Positions 1-7,653 of a stretch of 64,000 bases of DNA are shown in pieces. The stretch comes from CAMPKL01 sp963805925 (lineage in GTDB: Bacteria; Acidobacteriota; Terriglobia; Bryobacterales; UBA6623): contig CAWDWB010000010.1 in assembly GCA_963805925.1 (NCBI GenBank), positions 1 through 64,000 of the forward strand. The letters are read 5' to 3'. Position numbers and translations under genes: made by a program. The notes below the pieces were generated by a model that searched no databases, was not told the DNA's origin, and saw only the letters and a list, made by a program, of their open reading frames with translations. Position 1 is the stretch's first letter; every line of letters starts with the position of its first letter.

Positions 1-2
1 GG

Positions 3-189
3 AGCGAGCCCCTGCTGGTTGGGAGCAGGGATGAACGCGGCGAGTATTTGAGCGACATCTATGATCTTCTTGGCAAACCCCAGGAATCGCTAGAACCAAT
101 TAAGTTTGACGTCGGCGGTCGACTCGTCAATCATCTAGGTCAACGACAGTTTCCGCTATCACTCCGGCACAGTGAAGGAGGCTCTATGA
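3..189 (+). pseudogene. 3' fragment of an unrecognised gene
   Basis: Two open stretches can be joined into one C-terminus. The frame beginning at position 3 reads SEPLLVGSRDERGEYLSDIYD and onward without a stop. About position 139 a different frame reads VNDSFRYHSGTVKEAL and stops at a TGA that overlaps the ATG of the next gene (ATGA). That overlap is typical of translationally coupled genes and makes this a believable gene end broken by one frameshift. The 5' part lies outside the window. I do not recognise the family. Confidence is low because composition alone could leave such a frame open. Confidence 0.25.
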
Positions 190-541
190 CCAAGAAGTGC
201 CTGTGCTCTCCAATGTCGCTTGCGGGACTCCTACTTCTCTGCTTGGATGTATCGGTGTCGCGCAGTCCCTCGAGCCAAATGATCTTGTCGTGGCAGCAGA
301 CCTCCCCCTCTACCCGCCCACGGCGCTAGCGGCACGAATTGAAGGGACGGTAATTGCAACGATTAGGGTCTCAAGAGGGGTGGTCACAGAGGCTGATATT
401 GTTTCGGGTCCAATGATCCTTGCTTCATCTGTGAAGCGGAATTTGCTCACCTGGCGCTTTGATACCAATGTGAATGGCACGCAACGAGTCAGTTATGTGT
501 TTGCTCTCGGAACATCCATGATAGGTATTTGTCAAGGATGA
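186..541 (+). pseudogene. Secreted TonB C-terminal-domain-like protein, frameshifted
   Basis: ATG 186 has a good ribosome site (AAGGAGG, 5 nt spacer) and opens a signal peptide, MTKKCLCSPMSLAGLLLLCL, but that frame ends at 329. From about 250 the -1 frame reads GVAQSLEPNDLVV and then LPLYPPTALAARIEGTV, ending in KRNLLTWRF. This matches the C-terminal domain of energy transducers of the TonB type (YPxxAxxARxEGTVxxxIxVxxxG...WRF). The signal cleavage site is visible only after the shift (GVAQ/S), so one lost base around 240-270 explains both halves. The reconstructed product is about 118 residues: a signal peptide plus one domain and no TonB transmembrane/proline region. It is either a decayed gene or an assembly indel. 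Confidence 0.55.
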
Positions 542-712
542 ACGCAGTCATACCTCGGGCCGGTGGAGAGACCAGCGTTAGTAGGTCAGCGAAGAGCGAA
601 GCGGACCGAGCCTTCCCGGGGTCAACGGCCAAGCGTGACCAGACATCCATGAGCTGCAGCGGGCCCTACCGGCCGTAGCAGAAGTTTCAGTTAGGGTTAG
701 AGCCCGTCGGCC

Positions 713-1851
713 TCAAACAGTCAGAACGGTCGCAGCGGGCCTTACGGCCTTGGCGCAGTCCCGGATCGGCGAGGACGGAGCCGGGCGGCTTGTCTCCGGC
801 TTCGCCCGGAATCTTGTTCTCCTCCTGGGCCGGCTGGAGACCGCGGCGCCGAAGGGCTCGCCGAGCAGTGCCACGGCGAGCAGGTTCAGCCGGACCAGCT
901 TGCGCGCCAGAACCAGCGTCGCGCGGTTGCGCGAGCCGTGCAATGACTCGAACACATGAACGGCCTGGAGTTCGGGGTTGAAGCGCAGCACCCGTTTCCG
1001 CGGCCTCGATCAGCACGTGCTGCAGATGCTTGTGCGCTGCTTGGACAACGGCGCGCGCTGCGTCTTGCCCGCCGGCACGCGTTGCGCCGCGCACAGTCCG
1101 CAGTAGCTCACCGCCCGACGCACCGAGGAGAACCGTTCCGCTTCGGCAACCTCCAGAGCCCAGGTCAGCGGCGTGACTTGGCCCGCCGCGAATCGATTGC
1201 AAGCGGGCGACGCGTTCTCTCAACAGCCGATGTTGGGCGAGCCCTTTCAGCAGACGCCGTTCAAGATCTTCAAACGTCTCCAGCATTCCGCGGCTGAGAG
1301 CGAGCAGCTCGATCGCCGACTCCGGCGTGTGTCGAGCGAATCGAGCAACTGGTAGAAGTAGCGTTTGCCGTGCAGCCGGTCCTTGACGTACTCCTCGCCG
1401 CACTTCATCAACAGGCCGGATATCTTGTCTTCAGCCGCACCGCTTCGCGCACCAGCAGGTTGCGGTAACGCAACACCCGCCGCAACTCGCGAATCTCCCC
1501 CGGCGCCATGTCGAAGCCCGGCAACAGATCGCAGCGCGCCGATCGCAGATCTTCTCCGCATCGTAGGCGGTCGTTCTTCTTCTTGGCGCAGGCGATCGCC
1601 TTCAGCATCGCCGGATGCGCCGCTTGCAGCTCGGCCGCGTAGGGTTCCAAATGATCGTAAATCCAACCCGTGAACAGCGTCGCCTCCAACGCTCCGACCC
1701 ACGGCCCCGGCAACGCCTCGGCCCACTCGCTCAACGCCGCCCGCATGGCCGCCACGCTGCCGGACCGCAACCTCTCTCCGGCAGTCGTCTTCACTCCATA
1801 GCTCACCGTTTTATTGTGGACATCGAGCCCTACGTCGTAGAAACTCTCCAT
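713..1851 (-). pseudogene. IS110-family transposase, multiply frameshifted
   Basis: The N-terminal DEDD (RuvC-like) domain is readable from 1851: FYDVGLDVHNKTVSYGVKT, followed by a MAPGEIRELRRVLRYRNLLV-like block typical of IS110. The frame is lost near 1425. Another frame carries GLLMKCGEEYVKDRLHG, a third carries ERFSSVRRAVSYCGLCAAQ (Transposase_20 domain) and a fourth ends with KLVRLNLLAVALLGEPFGAA. At least four frame changes are needed, so no functional recombinase can be made. A 66-bp stretch (1089-1154) recurs at 58938-59003, showing that a second relative once existed in this genome. IS110 recombinases act with a bridge RNA, and with this protein broken the copy is immobile. Confidence 0.85.
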
Positions 1852-1988
1852 GGAATCCTCCTGGGTATGACTCGAGGCGCGCCGCTTCGCGGCTCGTCCT
1901 CGCTTTCTTTGTCCTGCAAGAGTTCGTCTTTGCCTTCACTATTCATACAAAAACAGTAGTCCTGCTGCCTGAGAACCCCGGTGAAATT
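1852..1988 (-). other. Non-coding 5' end of the IS110 remnant
   Basis: These 137 bases lie between the start of the broken IS110 gene and the inverted repeat of the neighbouring RAYT element. In members of the IS110 group that have been studied, the non-coding end upstream of the recombinase gene encodes the bridge RNA. By position this stretch is the candidate. I cannot verify a conserved fold by eye and no element boundary is obvious, so this is a positional inference only. Confidence 0.25.
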
Positions 1989-2765
1989 GGGACAGCCTCA
2001 ATTTAGCCGATTGACGGAGGCGGAGTTGTGCTGAGAAGATAGCGGGCGTCTTGCCGCGGATCGCGCGCGTGGTGGCGGTGGCTGTACCGCATCACGTTAC
2101 CCAGCGGGGCAACAACCGCCAACAAGTTTTCTTCTCCGACGCCCAGCGGCGCTTCTATCTGACGCTTTTGGCCGAGCATGCGGAGCGCAATCGGCTGACC
2201 GTTTTGGGCTACTGCCTGATGCCCAATCACGTCCACGCGGTCGTCGTGCCGATGGCGGAAACGGCCATGGCAAAGGCTTTCGGCCGCACGCACAACATCT
2301 ACGCGCGGCATCTGAACGCCCTGCGCCGGCGCAGCGGGCACCTGTGGCAGAACCGCTTCTACTCCGCTCCGTTGGATCGCTCGCACTTGCTCCGAGCGCT
2401 GCGGTACGTCGACCTGAATCCCGTGCGGGCCCGGCTCGTCGAGCGCGCCGAGGACTACCGCTGGTCGAGCGCGCGAGCGCACCTGACGGGGATCGACCCG
2501 GGCGGCCTGGTGGATCTCGACGCGTGGCGCGACATCTGCCTGGACGGCGACTGGGCGGGCGAGTTAGCGGAGCGAGGCGATGCGGACGGCGCTTGGGCGG
2601 AATCGCTTCGAGCCGCGACCAGAGCCGGTAAGCCGTTAGGCGAAAAGAAGTTCGTCGAGAAACTGGCGGCTGCAAGCGCCGCGGATCTGGAGCTGAGACC
2701 GCGAGGCCGTCCGCGTCGTAAACTCATGGCGCGAGCGGCAGGTGCGAGATAATTGAGGCTGTCCC
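1989..2765 (+). mobile_element. RAYT unit bounded by 15-bp inverted repeats
   Basis: GGGACAGCCTCAATT at 1989-2003 is the exact inverse of AATTGAGGCTGTCCC at 2751-2765, and the pair encloses one intact RAYT gene with only short flanks. The right copy overlaps the stop codon region of the gene. The same 15-mer forms the core of a longer inverted repeat at 57471-57493 and 57631-57653, so it is a dispersed, family-specific repeat rather than chance. RAYT genes in other bacteria are commonly flanked by REP palindromes that their product recognises; this pair is the likely equivalent here. Confidence 0.7.
2051..2752 (+). CDS. REP-associated tyrosine transposase (RAYT, Y1 HUH family)
   Basis: This is a 233-residue single-domain HUH nuclease of the IS200/RAYT class, which binds and cuts single-stranded REP hairpins. 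Visible motifs are HHVTQRGNNRQ near residue 14, the HUH metal site in CLMPNHVHAVV, SGHLWQNRFYS, and the catalytic tyrosine in LRYVDLNPVRARLV. All essential residues are present, so the protein could be active. The start is a TTG at 2051; no in-frame ATG precedes it and the MPRIARVV beginning matches the family. The basic C-terminus (RPRRKLMARAAGAR) is typical. It stands alone between inverted repeats. Two other RAYT-like sequences in the window, a C-terminal fragment near 57.7 kb and a motif-less copy at 59.2 kb, are defective. Confidence 0.92.
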   Translation: MPRIARVVAVAVPHHVTQRGNNRQQVFFSDAQRRFYLTLLAEHAERNRLTVLGYCLMPNHVHAVVVPMAETAMAKAFGRTHNIYARHLNALRRRSGHLWQNRFYSAPLDRSHLLRALRYVDLNPVRARLVERAEDYRWSSARAHLTGIDPGGLVDLDAWRDICLDGDWAGELAERGDADGAWAESLRAATRAGKPLGEKKFVEKLAAASAADLELRPRGRPRRKLMARAAGAR

Positions 2766-2786
2766 GTTTTTCCCCGTCCCGTCAAG

Positions 2787-3069
2787 GTGAGCGACGCTAG
2801 CGTGGCCTTCAGTACCAACCGGCTTCTTAGGAACAAGTACGGCTCGGGTGTACTTCGGCGCATGACCGACGTCATCGCCGCGTGGCATGAATTTGGTCAC
2901 GCTTGGGGAATGTGGCAAACATACAGGCTCGCCGTAGTCCCATTCCTGGAGCCGCGGACATCGAGATCGGGTCAGGCAGCCAACAACGAGCAGTCGATTG
3001 GGAGAACCGTATGCGCCAGTATCTCTATGGTCCACTTGGGCCAAGGAATGCCGAGCGCAGGAGGCACTG
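2787..3069 (+). pseudogene. Broken C-terminal tail with an HEFGH motif (RHS/effector-like?)
   Basis: The frame from 2787 reads MTDVIAAWHEFGHAWGMW, containing an HExxH zinc-protease motif, then GQAANNE. At 2990 the -1 frame continues AVDWENRMRQYLYGPLGPRN and ends AERRRH at TGA 3067-3069. Inserting one G at the shift gives NNEAVDWENRM without a break. An HExxH followed by NExxxWENRMR and a basic end resembles tails I associate with secreted or RHS-type proteins, but I cannot confirm the family. The 5' end is missing: the reading starts directly after the RAYT inverted repeat, suggesting that the element truncated it. The stop is immediately followed by the ATG of a small membrane protein gene. 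Confidence 0.4.
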
Positions 3070-3384
3070 ATGAAGGTGCCTTATCGATGGAAGGGTACGG
3101 TTGTTGGCCTCGTACTCGGAGCCGCTATCACGGCAATTGGGCTGGGCTTGTTTCGTTGATGGAGACACCCCTTGGGTCTTGTGGATCGACCACGGTATCG
3201 GCTTGGCTCGGCTTCTGGATCATGGACGACTGGTACCAAGGGATCCCAACAAACGTGAACACGGCGTTGACCAACGGACTGCTGGTTTGTTGGGTGCAGT
3301 GCAATGGGCTATCGTCGGCTTGATATACGATCTGGGACGCCGTTTCTTCGGTGTCACACGATCGTCGCTTCTTGGCCGAAAGTG
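3070..3384 (+). pseudogene. Small membrane protein gene, frameshifted; candidate partner of the HEFGH tail
   Basis: ATG 3070 directly follows the preceding stop (TGATG). It reads MKVPYRWKGTVVGLVLGAAI and on to LGLF, a clear transmembrane segment, before TGA. Two further -1 shifts restore a product: TTVSAWLGFWIMDDWYQGIP then TNVNTALTNGLL in the second frame, and GLLGAVQWAIVGLIYDLGRR ending FGVTRSSLLGRK in the third. The reconstruction is about 105 residues with two or three membrane segments and a basic C-terminus. A small membrane protein tightly linked behind a putative protease/effector tail would suit an immunity protein, but that role is inference. I know no homologue. Confidence 0.4.
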
Positions 3385-3570
3385 ACAGCTCGAACCTTCG
3401 CTCAAGACCGATTCCAAGTGCCCTGAAGGGCTCTTGGAAGCCGTGGCGTGGCGGATGGCGGGTGAACGCAGGAAAAAAGCCGCGTTCACCGTAGTTTCGA
3501 CGGAGGCGTTCACCGTTTGGGCGGGTAAGAGCCGCAGAGTGAGGAGAGTAGAGCGAGGCGGTGGCGGCAG

Positions 3571-3730
3571 GACCCCAGTTTGGGGGTCAGGGAAGGGCGG
3601 GAGCGACCCCGGCTTCGGTCGGCTGAGCCGCCACGAAGCCTCCCTCGATCGCTTTGCTCTCTCGTGGGTCACTCCCGCCCTTCCCCCTCCAAGAATCGGA
3701 AGCATTCGCCACGCGAACCGTGTGGCGAAT
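3571..3730. repeat. Hairpin-rich intergenic stretch with a long inverted repeat
   Basis: GGGAAGGGCGGGAGCGACCC at 3590-3609 is repeated in inverse at 3666-3685 with one mismatch, separated by 56 bases. A GACCCC...GGGGTC stem lies at 3571-3588 and an ATTCGCCAC/GTGGCGAAT stem at 3704-3730. No convincing gene is present: the open frames here are G/C-skewed shadows on both strands. The arrangement could be a non-autonomous palindromic element or structured RNA. Confidence 0.45.
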
Positions 3731-3837
3731 CGTGATGAGTTCTTACGCAGCGATAGCCGAGGATTCGGATGGCCCGTTGCAAGCCGAAAGACCTGCGCAG
3801 AACAGTCTGCAGCAGTCGTCAGGACCGGAGGTCTCTG

Positions 3838-4018
3838 TCGGGGTTTGCGACACCCCGATTGATAAGTGGGGACAACGCCCACTTTTCTGGAGCTTGCGCT
3901 GGTTGGACCTTACCGGTAAGCCCGCTCAAGCGGGCTGGAATGGGACAGGGGAGGGCATCGCCGGGTTCGTACCAGCCCTAAAAGGGCTGGCCTAGGGGTG
4001 AGGCCCGTGAACGGGCCT
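3838..4018. repeat. REP-like palindrome array, left side of the IS200-like remnant
   Basis: Successive short palindromes are TCGGGG...CCCCGA (3838-3858), AGCCCGCTCAAGCGGGCT (3919-3936), CCAGCCCTAAAAGGGCTGG (3972-3990) and AGGCCCGTGAACGGGCCT (4001-4018). Each has a 6-8 bp GC-rich stem and a 3-5 nt loop. The 19-mer at 3972 is repeated exactly at 4785-4803, on the other side of the broken transposase. This is the typical look of REP/BIME clusters. Confidence 0.65.
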
Positions 4019-4147
4019 GAGACCGAGAGGCCGGATGGTTCGTGAAGGATGGAACGGGCTTGCCGGCGGGCCGCGAGACGCCTGGCGGGAAGAAGACGGG
4101 CGGGCGTCGCGGGTTCCGGAGTATTTCGACGCTGCTCCGGATGATTT

Positions 4148-4244
4148 AGCCCCGTTTACGGGGCTCTTCACTAGGCCAGTCGTTTTACGGCTGGTTAGCG
4201 AACGTGCGGCGACCCTTGTCTTCTTGAGCCCGCTTTGGCGGGCT
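4148..4244. repeat. REP-like palindromes at the 3' end of the IS200-like remnant
   Basis: Three more palindromes lie at 4148-4165 (AGCCCCGTTTACGGGGCT), 4176-4194 (CCAGTCGTTTTACGGCTGG, one mismatch) and 4227-4244 (AGCCCGCTTTGGCGGGCT). The last two overlap the 3' end of the transposase reading frame, so its final residues (after about HDRLERTV) are probably palindrome read-through rather than true protein. Confidence 0.6.
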
Positions 4245-4655
4245 TACCGTGCGCTCCAACCGGTCGTGGGTCTTACCGTCGGCATGATGCTCCTTTTGTC
4301 GTTGGATGTACTCGACGACCCAGGGCAAATCTTTGGCGCCGAAGCTGACGACGCCGTAGCCTGTCTGCCAGCCAAACGTGCGGCGATTGATCAACCGGTG
4401 ATTGACGTGATGGGCGCTGGCGCCCTTGAGTTTCCCAGCCACTCGCTCGCGTTGAGCGTTGGCGGGATGTTGACGGCTAGGTGGACGTGATCGGTCGTGC
4501 CGCTTACGGCATGAACGCGAACGCCTGCATGCCGCTCGGCGTATTGCGGATGAATTGGTGCAGTGAGGTCCTCAAACGCGGGTTTCGACTACGGCGCCGT
4601 GTTTGGTGTGCCATGTGATGTGTAGATGAATATCGGAGTAGACGTTGTTGGGCAT
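4185..4655 (-). pseudogene. IS200/RAYT-like Y1 transposase, two frameshifts
   Basis: From ATG at 4655 the minus strand reads MPNNVYSDIHLHITWHTKH and stops after VVETRV. The next frame carries HAGVRVHAVSGTTDHVHLAV, whose DHVHL is the HUH motif. A third frame carries MAGKLKGASAHHVNH, FGWQTGYGVVSFGAKDLPWV and VEYIQRQKEHHADGK, in which the EYIQRQKEHH tyrosine is the expected nucleophile. All catalytic parts are thus still legible, but two frame changes prevent translation. The subfamily differs from the RAYT at 2051: it has the KGASAHHVN and YGVVSFG blocks. It sits between hairpin clusters that share an identical 19-bp palindrome, which suggests a transposase with its own REP substrates. Confidence 0.8.
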
Positions 4656-4736
4656 CGCGCTCTGACGAAGGCGAACGGCGAGCCCTCAGATGGAGTGCCG
4701 GCAGCGCGGCGGAGTCGTAGTCTAGCAGAGCGGAGA

Positions 4737-4831
4737 GGCCCGCTGAAGCGGGCCGGAGGGAGAATGGAGGCACGCGTCTCGTCACCAGCCCTAAAAGGGC
4801 TGGCCTGATTGAGAGCCGCCTGAAGGCGGCT
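4737..4831. repeat. REP-like palindrome array, right side of the IS200-like remnant
   Basis: Palindromes are GGCCCGCTGAAGCGGGCC (4737-4754), CCAGCCCTAAAAGGGCTGG (4785-4803, identical to 3972-3990) and AGCCGCCTGAAGGCGGCT (4814-4831). They lie upstream of the broken transposase start and downstream of the next gene's stop, so they might also end transcription of that gene. Confidence 0.65.
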
Positions 4832-4847
4832 GATGCCTGGCCGAAGA

Positions 4848-5270
4848 TTACTTCGCTCCGGAGACGATCTGCACGGACTTGATGCGTGACGTTAAGACGC
4901 TGCGTCCCGAGCGATCGATCAACTGGAGGCGCATGCCGGGGGCGATGTAGCAGTCCGGCAGGGTGGTATCCAACCAGCGGGTGCCGGTTAGGCTGACGCG
5001 CATCGGAATTGGGCAGTAGACGGGGTGTCCGCTGATCTCCACCGTGTTCGGGGCGACGTGGACGATGCGGTAGACGCTGTTTGCCGTCTTCGCCTCGATC
5101 ACGGCGCCGATGGGCGTCTTGGAAAGGAAGATCCCGGAATCGACGCCGGTTTGCGTGGCTTCGAGGTTTCTCGGCACGAGAGCGCCGGAATCCTCTTGAT
5201 TCTCGTCGCTGACGAGGGTGACACCCGCCAGACCATTCATGGAGATGGTTTGCGGCGATTGGTCCGGCAT
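4848..5270 (-). CDS. Hypothetical protein, 140 residues
   Basis: The frame opens upstream at a TTG (5288), but an ATG at 5270 (MPDQSPQTISMNGLAGV) is the more reasonable start. No strong ribosome site is visible, and a second ATG at 5240 is possible. There is no signal peptide or membrane segment. The middle is rich in beta-prone residues (VYRIVHVAPNTVEISGHPVY), and three cysteine/aspartate-bearing turns follow. The C-terminus LTSRIKSVQIVSGAK suggests a small all-beta domain. I do not recognise the family. The next upstream gene on the same strand is a lipoprotein 66 bp away, so co-transcription is possible. Confidence 0.6.
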   Translation of the reverse strand: MPDQSPQTISMNGLAGVTLVSDENQEDSGALVPRNLEATQTGVDSGIFLSKTPIGAVIEAKTANSVYRIVHVAPNTVEISGHPVYCPIPMRVSLTGTRWLDTTLPDCYIAPGMRLQLIDRSGRSVLTSRIKSVQIVSGAK

Positions 5271-5336
5271 TGGGAGAGAGTGCCACAAACCGCCACGGAA
5301 AGCTAGCTCGCGGGCCGGGTCGCCGACGGCGATGGC

Positions 5337-5825
5337 TTACGGTATGGGAGGCCCGAGCAGCTTGCTCATCATTCGATAGATTTTCCAGGATCCATCGATT
5401 TCTTTGAGGACGACTAAGTATTCAGCGTCGATCATTTCCGCAGCTTCATTCGGCGCGGTGATAGAGAAGTGCACGACCCCTTCTTCGACCGCCGTATCGC
5501 CGCTCGTCTCAAATGAACGCGGCTCTGCGCGGAAGGCCACGGTTCCCTTATTGAATGTGGCCTGATAACTGGCCTGAATCGCTTCACGTCCTTCGAAACG
5601 GCCGCCGGTGGTCGGCATGGAAACGGCGTCGTCCGCATAGAGGCCAGCCACCCCGGCGGCGTTGCCGGACTCCACGAATTCGGTGTAGGACTGCCTCACG
5701 GCATCCACTCGTTCCCTCACAAAGTCCGGGTCGCGCAAGGCGTTCTCCATTTCAGTCACGGTTTCCGATGGATTCGTGCATCCAACGAGCAGGGCCATTA
5801 GAGGTAACAGCCAAAGTGTCTTCAT
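5337..5825 (-). CDS. Lipoprotein with a SnoaL/DUF4440-like (NTF2-fold) domain
   Basis: This is a 162-residue protein with a lipoprotein signal: MKTLWLLPLMALLVGC, lipobox LVGC, cysteine at 16. The mature part reads RQSYTEFVESGNAAGVAGLY, then DDAVSMPTTGGRFEGREAI and ends with DGSWKIYRMM. This is the standard pattern of DUF4440/SnoaL-like NTF2 folds, which are small cone-shaped binding or catalytic domains of varied function. A strong ribosome site (GGGAGGAA) precedes ATG 5825. It points away from rocD, and the 128-bp gap between them should hold both promoters. No substrate can be inferred. A second NTF2-like gene lies just downstream of rocD. Confidence 0.85.
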   Translation of the reverse strand: MKTLWLLPLMALLVGCTNPSETVTEMENALRDPDFVRERVDAVRQSYTEFVESGNAAGVAGLYADDAVSMPTTGGRFEGREAIQASYQATFNKGTVAFRAEPRSFETSGDTAVEEGVVHFSITAPNEAAEMIDAEYLVVLKEIDGSWKIYRMMSKLLGPPIP

Positions 5826-5953
5826 GCCGGTTCCTCCCGTCAGCGGGTCAAGGGCGAGTCTTTAGCGGTGAGATTAACATAGGGGGTTTCCTCTGTCTGT
5901 TGCTCGCCTGATGGGGGCCCTGCGACACTGAGGGGACCGGGGACCGGCGGGGA

Positions 5954-7162
5954 ATGACGCAAATGACGCAGAACGATTCGGAGCAGTTGCTTGCCCTTGA
6001 GGACAAGTGGGGCGCGCACAACTATCACCCGCTGGATGTCGTGGTGCACCGCGCCGAAGGGCCTTGGGTCTATAGCGTCGACGGCGATCGCTATCTGGAC
6101 TGCTTGAGCGCGTACTCAGCGGTCAACCAGGGCCATTGCCACCCGAAGATTCTGGCTGCGCTGAAGGAACAGGCGGAGCTAGTCACGCTGACTTCCCGCG
6201 CCTTCCGCAACGACCAGTTGCCGTTGTTTTACAAAGAGTTAGCTGAGTATTGCGGCTTGGACATGGTCCTGCCGATGAACACGGGCGCGGAAGCGGTTGA
6301 GTCGGCGATCAAAGCCGCGCGGCGCTGGGGCTACACCAAGAAGGGGATCCCGGCAAACCAGGCGGAGATTATCGTCTGCGACGGCAACTTCCATGGCCGT
6401 ACGACAACGATCGTCAGCTTCTCTTCGGATGAACTGAGCCGCGACTGTTTCGGGCCGTTCGCTCCGGGCTTTAAGTCGATCCCGTTTGGCGATGCTGCGG
6501 CGCTCGAGGCGGCGATCGGGCCGAACACCTGTGCGTTTTTGGTGGAGCCGATTCAATGCGAAGCGGGCATCAACATTCCGCCAAAGGGATTCCTGAAGGC
6601 AGCGGAAGAAATTTGCAAGCGGCACAACGTCTTATTGCTGCTGGATGAGATCCAGACCGGGCTAGGGCGGACGGGCAAGCGCATGTGCGCCGACCACGAG
6701 GGCGTCGTGCCTGATGCGTTCATCTTGGGCAAGGCTTTATCGGGCGGGTTTTACCCGGTGTCGGCGGTCGTAGCGCGCCGCGAGGTTTTGGAAGTGTTCG
6801 CGCCGGGCAGCCATGGATCGACCTACGGCGGCAATCCGCTAGGCTGCGCCGTAGCGCGGGCTGCGTTGGGCGTGTTGGAAGAGGAATCGCTTGCTGAGCG
6901 ATCGGCTGATTTGGGCGCATGGTTCTTGGCGGAACTGCAGAAGATCCACCACCCCGACATTAAAGAGGTTCGCGGGCTTGGTCTGCTGGTGGGATTGGAA
7001 CTGAAAGTTCCGGCGCGGTCCTATTGCGAACGCTTGCAAGAATTGGGGCTGCTTTGCAAAGAGACGCATGACTTCGTGATTCGCCTCGCGCCGCCGCTGG
7101 TGGTAAAGAAAGACGAACTGGAGTGGGCGGTTGCCCGCATTCGAGAAGCCTTCGCGTCCTAG
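5954..7162 (+). CDS. rocD: Ornithine aminotransferase
   Basis: This is a 402-residue class III PLP aminotransferase that converts ornithine and 2-oxoglutarate to glutamate semialdehyde and glutamate, in the cytoplasm. Family markers are YSVDGDRYLDCLSAYSAVNQ, the PLP-phosphate block NTGAEAVESAIK, NFHGRTTTIVSFS, the LLLDEIQTGLGRTG aspartate that contacts the PLP ring nitrogen, and the Schiff-base lysine in FILGKALSGGFYP (Lys260). YGGNPLGCAVA follows. Length and motif order fit bacterial RocD rather than acetylornithine aminotransferase. Two in-frame ATGs lie close together (5954 and 5963), with a GGGGA just upstream of the first. A small NTF2-like gene follows after 32 bp and is probably co-transcribed up to the terminator at 7598. 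Confidence 0.93.
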   Translation: MTQMTQNDSEQLLALEDKWGAHNYHPLDVVVHRAEGPWVYSVDGDRYLDCLSAYSAVNQGHCHPKILAALKEQAELVTLTSRAFRNDQLPLFYKELAEYCGLDMVLPMNTGAEAVESAIKAARRWGYTKKGIPANQAEIIVCDGNFHGRTTTIVSFSSDELSRDCFGPFAPGFKSIPFGDAAALEAAIGPNTCAFLVEPIQCEAGINIPPKGFLKAAEEICKRHNVLLLLDEIQTGLGRTGKRMCADHEGVVPDAFILGKALSGGFYPVSAVVARREVLEVFAPGSHGSTYGGNPLGCAVARAALGVLEEESLAERSADLGAWFLAELQKIHHPDIKEVRGLGLLVGLELKVPARSYCERLQELGLLCKETHDFVIRLAPPLVVKKDELEWAVARIREAFAS

Positions 7163-7194
7163 ATGTTTGAAGTTTTCGGGGAGGATATTATTCC

Positions 7195-7572
7195 ATGCCG
7201 ACCGTTTCTGAAATCGCCAATGACCTCGTGCAGCATTGCAGCAAAGGCGAGTTTGCCGCCGTTCTGGACAAACACTATTCCGATGACATCGTCAGCATCG
7301 AGCCGGTGGCAGGCCCGAACATGCCGGCCAAGCAAGAAGGCATCGCCGCGGTCCGCGGCAAGAACGAGTGGTGGTTCGCCAATCACGAAGTTCACAGCGC
7401 GAGCGTCGAAGGCCCGTTCGTGAGCGAAGAGCAGTTCGCGGTGCGCTTTAAGTTCGACGTCACCTTCAAGCCGACCGGCCAGCGCAACCAGATGACCGAG
7501 ATGGCGCTGTACACGGTGAAGGACGGCAAGATCGTCCAGGAAGAGTTTTTCTACAACATGCCGGGGTCGTAG
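7195..7572 (+). CDS. SnoaL-like / NTF2-fold protein
   Basis: This 125-residue cytoplasmic protein has no signal peptide. The opening LVQHCSKGEFAAVLDKHYSDD, the middle EGIAAVRGKNEWWFANHEVH and the ending VKDGKIVQEEFFYN are characteristic of SnoaL-like polyketide-cyclase-fold proteins of the NTF2 superfamily. ATG 7195 lies 32 bp after rocD, with GGGGAGGA upstream. The gene is followed by a strong hairpin terminator, so rocD and this gene form a two-gene unit. Family members range from enzymes to orphan binding proteins; the activity here is unknown. Confidence 0.85.
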   Translation: MPTVSEIANDLVQHCSKGEFAAVLDKHYSDDIVSIEPVAGPNMPAKQEGIAAVRGKNEWWFANHEVHSASVEGPFVSEEQFAVRFKFDVTFKPTGQRNQMTEMALYTVKDGKIVQEEFFYNMPGS

Positions 7573-7597
7573 CGATCATCGAGTCGAATCCGAAGGG

Positions 7598-7624
7598 AAA
7601 GGCCCGGCGAATCGCCGGGCCTTT
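7598..7624 (+). terminator. Strong hairpin terminator after rocD unit
   Basis: AAAGGCCCGGCG, loop AAT, CGCCGGGCCTTT forms a perfect 12-bp stem, and TGCTTTC follows. It lies between the stop of the NTF2-like gene (7572) and the end of the convergent protease gene (7654), so it may serve both directions. Confidence 0.85.
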
Positions 7625-7653
7625 GCTTTCAAAGCTGAGTGGGCCGCTAGACG

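Noticed and set aside
3220..3882. A 220-codon minus-strand frame across the hairpin region
   Set aside because: It contains no motif, spans palindromes and the antisense of the small membrane gene, and is better explained by high GC content.
4504..5286. A 260-codon minus-strand open frame
   Set aside because: It runs through the 4848-5270 gene in another frame and then through the middle of the broken IS200-like transposase; its residues are Arg/Pro/Ser-rich and unstructured.
7598..7624. Reading this hairpin as a REP palindrome
   Set aside because: It is a unique 12-bp stem immediately after a gene pair and does not share the AGNCC/GGNCT loop style of the REP-like units; a terminator fits better.
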